From contig QEOQ01000426.1 of NCBI GenBank assembly GCA_010279815.1, positions 714,991 to 778,990 on the forward strand: a stretch of 64,000 nucleotides of DNA, in the 5' to 3' direction. The DNA comes from Brachionus plicatilis. Its lineage: Eukaryota > Rotifera > Eurotatoria > Ploima > Brachionidae. Within the stretch, counting starts at the first letter, position 1. The number at the start of each line of letters is the position of its first letter. The notes below the pieces were generated by a model. That model saw only the letters and a list, made by a program, of their open reading frames with translations. It ran no database searches and was not told where the DNA came from. Below, in pieces: positions 56,917-64,000 of the stretch. Made by a program: the position numbers and the translations under genes.

Positions 56917-57510
56917 CAGAGTTATTTAAAAGCCACAAGTCTCAAGTCAAGTCCAAGTCAGGACTTTAATTTTTTTTTCTTTTTCTTTTTAGATAATTAA
57001 TTAATGTAAATAAAAAAAAATGTTTTTAATAAAATCAAAAAGTCTTTGTTGTTGATTTGTGAAGACCGAATTTGGCTGTTGGCTGTTGGTAGTTGTTGGA
57101 AGTTGGTTGTTGATGGTTGTCGGTAGTTTGGCGTTGTTGCTAGTTGTTTATTTTTTTTAATAAAAAAACTGTATTTTTTTAAAATTAATAAACATTTTAA
57201 ATTATCTTAAATTTTTATTTTTTTATTTTCTTATCACCTCTTTTTTTTCAGCTTTTCAGTCCAAAATTCTGGCCGCCAAGTATCTTTGATCGCCTGCTTA
57301 TTTTTGACCGGTTTTTTAAACGGTCCAAAATTTTGACCGGCCAAATGACCGCTAAAAACCATCCGTGTAATGGACCTGACTTGGACTTTTTTTTCAAAAA
57401 AAATTTTTTAAAGTCTTGACTAGGACTTTGAAAAAAAAAAAAAAAAAGTCCGGACTTTGACTTTTTTCTTAAAGACTTGGACTTTTTTTTGAGTCTTTTA
57501 AACAACTCTG
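56917..57510. mobile_element. 594-bp CAGAGTTG-end element with GTTG-rich insert
   Basis: Ends CAGAGTTATTTAAAAG and complement of CAGAGTTGTTTAAAAGAC; flanks CTGATGAC and ATGATGAC match at 7 of 8. The interior has AAGTC words at both ends, a GTTG-rich simple stretch (57065-57150) and a segment at 57250-57360 with the hairpin GACCG/CGGTC. It inserted into a minus-strand LINE relic. The 105-codon frame over it is a by-product of the repeats. Confidence 0.75.
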
Positions 57511-57514
57511 ATGA

Positions 57515-58090
57515 TGACCGAACCTTGATGAACACCAGTTTCAATATGAACATGATCAGATTCATAGTTATTGAGTCTTACAATGAAATTACAATAAGTA
57601 ACTTGATAGTAATTTTAGAAACTTTCCACATATTTGGAATATCGTTTAGTTCCAAACAAAGGAGTTTTGTCAAAATTACTAGGAAGAGATTCGGAAAGTT
57701 TTTAATGTTTTTATGTTTACCTGTTGGTTATGTTATCAGGGGCAAGGGGCTGAATCGTCCTTTAACCTTTTCAATGTTTTCTTAAGTTGTTCTTGAGAAA
57801 ATTTTGGATAAGAATTGATTACAACCAGAATAAAGATATTCCTGCACTAAGATATAATTTTCAGTTGCTATTTGGAAAGAAGTATCAAAAAAATCTTAAT
57901 TATCTTGAGAAAAATTTTTAGCTAAAATTTATTCAAATAGATCACCCTTATCTATATCATTGCTATACTTTTTAGACTCTAAAATAAGTTTAGAAACATG
58001 CCGAGATGATGAATTTATTTTAAAAGAGTTGTCCTTTTGCCATAAAGGGCATGATCAATTTGGATTTGAAGTTTATTTAAAAAATTTTGC
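57515..58090 (-). pseudogene. LINE reverse transcriptase relic, minus strand
   Basis: Reading from about 58080 downward across frames: IDHALYGKRTTLLK, QEQLKKTLKRLKDDSAPCP then DNITN, LELNDIPNMWKVSKITIKLL, and close to the element junction HVHIETGVHQGSVI. These are the linker, the LKxxSAPGPDxI block, the IPxxWKxxKI block and the GVxQGSVLSP block of jockey/CR1-type RT. Frameshifts and stops make it dead, and it is cut by the element ending at 57510. The 102-codon plus-strand frame here is a shadow. Confidence 0.7.
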
Positions 58091-58192
58091 CATTTTTCAT
58101 TTCTAAATTTAGAAATTTATTTGTTAGCTTGTTAAACACCTTCCTTATTCTTCATTTTATTTTTTTAGTTCTTTTCTTATTTAAATTAATAA

Positions 58193-58348
58193 TATTGGTG
58201 CTACGATAACTGTATTTTAAGTAAATTTACCTTTGTAAATTTTTGTAAATTTATCAAAATTTACTTAAATTTAGGTAAAAATGAAAATCGCCAATCATTG
58301 CTTTACAAAGGGAAATTTACGTAAAATACAGTTATCGTAGCACCACTG
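58193..58348. mobile_element. About 156-bp miniature element with CAGTGGTGCTACG ends
   Basis: Right end is the complement of CAGTGGTGCTACGATAACTG next to TA; the left end is the same with the first few bases changed (TATTGGTGCTACGATAACTG). TGTATTTTA and GTAAATTT follow inward on both sides. The interior is GTAAATTT-rich. TA next to CAGTG fits Tc1/mariner-type miniature elements. Confidence 0.75.
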
Positions 58349-58685
58349 TATATTTTAAGGGAAGGAAACTTTAAATATTTTGAAGAGAATTTTGGTATTT
58401 TGGCTGCGTAAACCTTTGGTTGAGGTTATGTTCTATCCGCTATAAAATCGGATTTTAAAAATGTATTAACAAGAATCAAGAACATGGCTAAATTTTAAGT
58501 TTTTTTTTAAAGTTTTTTTCAATTTAAATTAGGATTTCTTTACTTTTTTATTATTTTAGATGATTGGTGGTTGTTAATAGCATATAATATTTATATCTTT
58601 GATATCTTTTTTGAAATGGCTAGTAACTCCCAGTCAAACTTCATTCATTTATCTGATAAAATTCAATATTGTTCTTAAAAAGTAA
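58349..58685. other. No gene seen
   Basis: AT-rich spacer between two miniature elements. Confidence 0.35.
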
Positions 58686-58693
58686 AGCAACGA

Positions 58694-59012
58694 GACATTG
58701 TGAATTTTGGAACAAAAAACAAAATCTTAAAATGAAATAAATTTTTACCATGAGTATTAAAATTTTTCTGCAAAATGTATCAGGCGATACAAACTTTGTA
58801 CTACCCAAATTTAATCACTGCAAAAACTCTGCAAGACTGAGCACTAAATGTATTATAAAATCATTAAATTAAACTGCAGAGTTGTTGCAGAGACTAAATT
58901 TGGGTGGCACAAAGTTTGTATTAGCTGATACAAAGATAGATAGACTCATGGTTAAAAAGTTATTTCATTTTAAGATTTTGTTTTTGTTCTTTGTTCGAAA
59001 ATTCACAAAGCC
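58694..59012. mobile_element. 319-bp palindromic TIR element with exact 8-bp duplication
   Basis: Ends GACATTGTGAATTTT and complement of GGCTTTGTGAATTTT; flanks 58686-58693 and 59013-59020 both read AGCAACGA. Long inverted similarity runs inward (AAAATCTTAAAATGAAATAA, CAAACTTTGT, CCCAAATTTA), and the centre has CTGCAGAGTTGTTGCAGAG. Same family as 18252. The short frame at 58882-59082 is a by-product. Confidence 0.85.
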
Positions 59013-59020
59013 AGCAACGA

Positions 59021-59871
59021 CACCTCCCCTTGTGTTCCGACATTTATGGATAAATGAGAAACCATTAATGTTTAGTAATTAATTTGCCTTAAGAGTTAGA
59101 GGAGCTGTTTTTTAACATTTTTATAAGAATTCCAAGAAAAATCAAGAATGAATAATTAGAATAAATAAATAAAATAAGTATTTTGTTTTCTTGTGTTGTG
59201 ATTTGATAATTTTGATGAATCACTCACTCATTGATTGTCCTTCAGTTCTACTTCTTTAGAAAAGTTTATGTTCTCTTTTCTTTGGTACTGATTTTTGTGT
59301 TCATTCTAATTAGATTAAGTTTATTTATATGAAAATTTGATAAATTTGCTTTTTTTTTATTTGAAGAAATTTTTCTTTGATTTTTCACTTCGTTTCCGTG
59401 ACTAAATATTTCACGCACAGGTAGTATTTCATTTTTTTGGTACAAGATTCTTCAAGGATTAAGTTCTTATATTTATTTCTTGTTGTTATTTCAAATAACA
59501 AAAGAAGAAGAAGTGTTTCTTTTAATATTAAATGTCTTAATTTTCTGTTTGCTATTAAAATCGTAAAATAAGCAAATGGTATTAACTTCTAAAAATAAAG
59601 TTTTGGTATTAGTTACTTATAAAAGCTTTTGGTATTTGCTTCTTTGGAAATAATTTTTTTTATAAGTGTTGCGTGATCAAAAAAAAAACAAATTGAGCTT
59701 TAATTCATTTATTTTTTTTTAAATGATCACAAAAATAAATAAAATTAAAGTTTTATTTTATTTAAAAAAAAAAGTTACTAATTTAAGAAAAAAAATTTCT
59801 CTTTTCTTTAAAAAAAAGAAATCCAAAATTAGGAAGTTAAATATATCATGAATCTAAAATATGATAATCCA
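59021..59871. other. No gene seen
   Basis: AT-rich. Around 59570-59650 the phrase TTTGGTATT recurs three times at about 35-bp spacing, a weak tandem pattern. Confidence 0.35.
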
Positions 59872-59880
59872 TCTAGAGTT

Positions 59881-60142
59881 GGTTTTGTGAATTTAAAAAA
59901 CAAATTGAACAAAAATTCTTCATTTTTTTATTAAATTAAAACTAAAGTTAATAAAAAATATTAGAAAAGATACTGCAATTTAGTGCAACATGCTTTGTTG
60001 CACCTTTTTTGCCTAAAATAATTTTTATTTTCTTTATTTTTTAAGAAATTAAATCAATAATCTATAAAATAAATAACTTTAATTTTAATTTGTTAAAAAA
60101 TAAAGAATTTTTGTTCAATGTGTTTTTTAAATTCACAAAACC
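59881..60142. mobile_element. 262-bp palindromic TIR element with exact 9-bp duplication
   Basis: Ends GGTTTTGTGAATTTAAAAAA and reverse complement; flanks 59872-59880 and 60143-60151 both read TCTAGAGTT. The middle contains GTGCAACATGCTTTGTTGCAC, itself a hairpin. A diverged copy lies at 44104-44440. Confidence 0.85.
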
Positions 60143-60561
60143 TCTAGAGTTGGTAGACCAGTTAGAGATAATCGGTTTTGAACGGATCTTGATTTTTTTT
60201 AAATTTTTTAAACCAAAGAAAAAAAAACTTTTTCCGAGTGAAAATATTTGTATTAAGTAATTAAAGTATTCAAAATAATAAAAATTTTCTTTTTTACTTG
60301 AAAAAGGGTTTGTAGTTTGTATAAAAATTTAAATATAAAAAAAAAATTAAGCCGATTTTAAACTTAAATTATTCTACCCGGTTTTTCGATTATAGTCAAA
60401 ATTGTCATAGAAAAAAATTCATATATCACAAAATTTCCAAATTTTTTTTTATAAAAAATTTATTTTTTCCAAATTTCACTAATTTTACAAAAAATAACCA
60501 AAATTAACGTAATTTTTGATTAATTATAGTTATTTTTGAAATAGTTTAAAAAAAGATTTAA

Positions 60562-60603
60562 ATACGTAATTTAGTCGATTCTGGACCTTTAATAAAAGCA
60601 CTG
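60562..60603. repeat. Right end of a CAGTGC...AAAGG element
   Basis: TACGTAATTTAGTCGATTCT, GGACCTTTAATAAAAGCACTG, then TA: the same end as the foldback in opsin intron 1 (2490-2529). A matching left end was not found. Confidence 0.55.
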
Positions 60604-61080
60604 TATTATTTTTAATAATTGCACAATGTCAATGAGTTTGATTAAGCATTCAGGTTGCTTTAATAGTTTAAATAAAAACTCTTAAAAACAAAATATAATA
60701 AAATAAGGGATTTAGATTATTGCAAATTAAACTTTTATATTGAATTTTATATTGTTTCCTAACTTTTTCATTATTTTAAAAAAAATTCGAATTTAATAAA
60801 AATTTCAATTAGATAAAAAATATTTTTTAATTAATCTTTTCCATTTTTATTGTTATTATTTCTAGGAAATTACCTAACTTAACTTTTATTAAAGAAATGA
60901 ATTCAAAAACATGGTACAATCTAAAGATCATATCAAAACTGTATTAAATTAAATGTATTTAAAAAAAAATTAAATTTTAAATAAGAAACCCAATAAAAGT
61001 TAAATTAAAACATTCTATTTTATTTACGTTTTTTTCATTTTAAAATTATTAGTTCGTAATATATAAAAAAATAAATACAG
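60604..61080. other. No gene seen
   Basis: AT-rich upstream flank of the PAN/LamG gene. Confidence 0.35.
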
Positions 61081-61172
61081 TACAAATTAAAACTTACTTG
61101 TACGCATTAATATAAAGGAAGAGTTGAGGAACAGCCGAGGAAAAGAAATGTACAAGTTAGTTTTAAATTGTA
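61081..61172 (+). promoter_or_regulatory. Inverted repeat around a TATA-like box
   Basis: 23-bp arms 61081-61103 and 61150-61172 are reverse complements at 21 of 23 positions (TACAA ... ACTTGTAC and GTACAAGT ... TTGTA). The 46-bp loop contains TATAAAGG at 61111-61118. It lies about 150 bp before the start codon of the PAN/LamG gene and could be its promoter or a small hairpin transcript. Confidence 0.4.
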
Positions 61173-61267
61173 ATGTTTTACTCTTGAAAATAATTTTATT
61201 TTTTATTTCTTTGATAAATTTTTACAAAATTCAGAAAACTTAATTAAAACAAAAAAAGAAACTTCTA

Positions 61268-62283
61268 ATGAGATCACTGATTATTATTCTTGCAATTTTA
61301 ATTGATATCCACACAAGTAATTTGATATTATAACTAATATCTGATTTCGATTAATTCAATTAAAAAAAGTAAGCCACACTTTTTATAAAAAAAATGTGGA
61401 CTTAAAAAGTGAGATATATGGAATGGTAATTGAAAAAAGGAATATTCTGAACTTAATAGAATGTATTGGACTTTGTAACAACGAAAACAAATGCCATTTT
61501 GTTTCACACAAATCTTCATTGTGTGTTCTGTATTCATTTTATGCAGAGCATTTTTTTCAATATAGTAGCGACACTTTTTTATATGAAAAATTAGATCATA
61601 TAAAGTAAAAAAATAATTTAATTAAAACTTAAAAAATTTAAAATTTTTAATTTATTAGGACCGGTTTGAAAAATTTTTGGCCAATTGAAAAATCGCGAGC
61701 CATGGATGTTGTTGGATCTAAAGATTTGTTTGAGCCCATCAATTGTACTTTTTCAAATGACCGTTTTGGAACAAATGCTTCAGCATTAAGTTTTAATTTT
61801 GGCTCTATGAAAGCACCTAGTGGAGATTACTTAGGTGGGAAAGAATTTACAGTTTTGGCATGGGTCAAGTTAAGATCATATTTAGTATGGCAGCGGTTAT
61901 TCGATTTTGGTAATGGACAATACAATAAGACTATTCATGTTAGTTTATCAGATCAAGAGCAAAGAGTCAATTTTAGGATTCGTGAAGCGTATTCACACAA
62001 AGAAGTAAAATCATCGGTTTTACATTTGAACATGTGGTACCATCTCGGGTTTACATTATATCAAGGAGTTATGTCAATTTATATCGATGGTAATTTGAAA
62101 GATTCGACAAATACCGGAAATGTAAATCTTTCTACTGAAGATCGTAAAGAATATTGTTTTATAAGTAAAAGTGCTTTTAAACATGATCCAAGTGGAAACT
62201 TTGAGTGCGATGACATAAAATTTTTTAACAAAGCACTTTCTGCTTCGGAAATAAATAGTGAATTCAGAGTTGGATACTTTTAA
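61268..62283 (+). CDS. Secreted PAN-like plus LamG-domain protein (three exons)
   Basis: Predicted exons 61268-61316, 61370-61604 and 61659-62283, with introns of 53 and 54 bp that start GT, end AG and keep the frame (phases 1 and 2), giving 302 residues. Exon 1 codes a signal peptide (MRSLIIILAILIDIHT). Exon 2 codes a PAN/Apple-like module with cysteines C48, C52, C58 and C68 (ECIGLCNNENKCHFVS, LCVLYS). Exon 3 starts NFWPIEKSRAMDVVGSKDL and continues FTVLAWVKL, RLFDFGN, WYHLGFT, SIYIDGNL and DDIKFFNKALSASEI, the strand order of a LamG/concanavalin-like lectin domain. It is likely an extracellular carbohydrate- or protein-binding protein; ligand unknown. The last strand motif with 'FFNKALSASEI' is typical of LamG_3 domains. 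The tiny introns match the 50-bp intron of the opsins. Without splicing, exons 2 and 3 would appear as two separate frames. Confidence 0.85.
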
Positions 62284-62959
62284 TTGTAGTCAATATTTGG
62301 TTTTGTGAAATTTAGTACACTGTAAACATTTAGATTAAAACTTTTATTTTTTTATTTATTTTTTTATATATTAAAGGAACAATTAAAATATTCTACTTTA
62401 AACTAAAATTTTGTATTGACTCTTAATATTTGCGTAGAATATTTTTAGTAAAAATTCCACAGAATTTAAAAAAATCCCAAAAAAAAAATAAAAAAAATAT
62501 TGTATCAATTTTTTTGTTTAAAATAAACATATTAACCCAGTCAAGCTAAAAACGATGACTTCATGGATGTTTCATCTATGAATCATCTCATTTTTTATAA
62601 ATGAAAAATGATTTTGGATTAAAACCACAATATTTTCATTGTATTCTCTTCAAAACATTTGGGAATGACCCTATCATGAAATACTTTAGATTTTTATCAT
62701 TTCTTCATTCTTTATTTATCTCATCAATTATGAATGATTTTTTTGGATTAAAACCAAGAATAATTTACGTTTATTTTATTAATTTTATTTTAGGTATCAA
62801 TAATTTTATATTTCTTTTAAAGTTTCAAAATCAATAAATTTTTAATTTTTTTTAGTTACACCTTACAAAAGATAAATTTTGATATCTGAGGGAAAAAATC
62901 GTAAAATACTTTTAAAATAAGGAAAACAGCAAGAAAATAACAATTAAGTACAAATCTAA
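62284..62959. other. 3' flank of the PAN/LamG gene, no gene
   Basis: AT-rich. The phrase ATTTTGGATTAAAACCA-like occurs at about 62608 and 62738 (130 bp apart), a weak direct repeat. A 78-codon frame at 62601-62837 covers it and lacks coding character. Confidence 0.35.
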
Positions 62960-63017
62960 AGCTAATAATTTAATTTATTTATTTATTTATTGAATTGAAT
63001 TAACCTCCTTTAAGGAG
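62960..63017 (-). repeat. LINE 3' terminus, minus strand
   Basis: On the minus strand: hairpin CTCCTTAAAGGAG (complement of 63005-63017), then TTAATTCAATTCAATAAATA and AAAT units. It matches the design at 11029 and 42258. No LINE body is visible beyond it. Confidence 0.65.
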
Positions 63018-64000
63018 AAGTAAAAGAAAATAAAGATAAAAATTTTTTTTTTTTTTTTTTGTGTTTTTGTGTTTTTTTAAAAAAATGATAATAATAATAA
63101 TTTAATCAAAAGTAAAAAATTAATTTTTTTACTTTTGATTATTGAGATAAAGTGAATTGATGTCTTTAGTGAATCAAAAGTGTAGATAAACTTTGAAAAA
63201 ATTTGGAAAAAAAACTTTTGTTTTTAAACAAAAAAAACATAATTTTATCAAAGAGAGCCTTTTAAATATTTTATATAGAAGATTAATGCCGTTTTGATTC
63301 CAAATTGCCAAATCTTTCTGAATAAAGGGTCTAGAGACAAAATGAAATTAAATAAGTCATAACATAGTCATTAAAAATTATTTGATTAAAAATTATACTT
63401 AAAGTTAAATTAAAGTCAAGAATAATTGTGAATATTTTTAAACAAAATTAAACAAATTTTTGAAAAAAAAATTACACTTAAATAACATTTACGTAATTTT
63501 AAGTAAATTGTATTAGATCTAAGATATTTAAAAAAAATGTTTTCTTAACATTTAATAATAAATTCATTAAAAGAGTTAAATGAAATTTTCCCTTTTATTT
63601 ACTTTTTATTTCCTTTTAAAATCATTAGTTTGAAACATGTAAAAAATACTTATTACATTTGAGAATAATTTGTTAACTATGGTGACTTTATGAAACTCTA
63701 TAACTAACCATGGTTAAAATTTGAATTAATATGAATAAAAGTTGTCCTGGCAAAAAATTCATTGATTTTTTTGATAAGATTGTAAAAATTTAAAGTCTAG
63801 ATTAATTGGAAATGTTTTTTAAAAAGTGTTCAAAATTTTTGAAAAATTTTCTAATTTTTAAGAAAATTTTAATTGTTTTTTAAAACAAAATAATATTTTT
63901 AAAAAAATAATTTGAATTATTTACTTCGATTCAAATCAAAATTCTTATTTTGTCACAGCAATTTTAGATACTACTTTAACTTGACCATAATTGTGATTTA
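63018..64000. other. No gene seen
   Basis: AT-rich to the end of the window, with an A/T homopolymer-rich stretch at 63040-63080 and no recognisable element. Confidence 0.4.

Noticed and set aside
57248..57565. 105-codon minus-strand frame rich in KKKSKS
   Set aside because: Produced by AAGTC/GACTT and poly-A repeats inside the CAGAGTTG-end element.
1..64000. tRNA, rRNA or snRNA genes
   Set aside because: No A/B box pairs with a cloverleaf, rRNA core segments or snRNA motifs were noticed; a covariance-model scan would be needed to be sure.

Overview
The window is very AT-rich animal nuclear DNA. Genes have signal peptides, GT-AG introns and AATAAA poly(A) signals, several introns are only 50-54 bp, and the gene content (opsin, globin, PAN/LamG secreted protein) is metazoan. 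A small AT-rich invertebrate such as a monogonont rotifer would fit, but that is inference. Genes fill only about 5 kb of the 64 kb. Most of the rest is decayed transposons and foldback repeats. There is a 52-base assembly gap at 16773-16824.

Layout. At 0.7-4.0 kb and 12.0-15.6 kb lie two tandem copies of one three-exon opsin gene. Between them sit a TIR element with a minisatellite, two LINE fragments and a decayed APE-type LINE (about 7.0-11.1 kb). Intron 1 of each opsin holds a large inverted repeat; in copy 2 its two 425-bp arms read as identical. From 16 to 49 kb I find no intact gene: there is a 2.7-kb long-inverted-repeat structure containing a reverse transcriptase relic, several short nonautonomous elements, two Mutator-like transposase relics and long stretches with no recognisable feature. 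At 49.4 kb is an intronless globin with an N-terminal acylation signal; at 52.0 kb a small secreted protein of unknown function; at 54.8-56.2 kb a broken mariner-type element on the minus strand; at 57.5-58.1 kb a minus-strand LINE relic; and at 61.3-62.3 kb a secreted protein with a PAN-like and a LamG-like domain, reconstructed from three exons.

The repeats fall into a few families visible within this window. (a) Elements with GGnnnnKTGAAnTT ends and 8-9 bp target duplications, five of them exact (4134, 18252, 53054, 58694, 59881) and one imperfect (44104). (b) Elements with CAGAGTTGTTTAAAAGTC ends, AAGTC/GACTT-rich interiors and 8-bp duplications matching at 7 of 8 positions (1432, 41638, 56917). 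(c) CAGTG-ended elements next to TA with TTACGTAA-rich interiors. (d) LINE 3' ends made of a short GC hairpin plus an AAAT-type tail (11029, 42258, 39950, 50650, 63005). The genes do not form an operon or a pathway; the only functional grouping is the opsin pair.

Limits: all boundaries, splice sites and homologies were read by eye. No search, alignment or folding was run.
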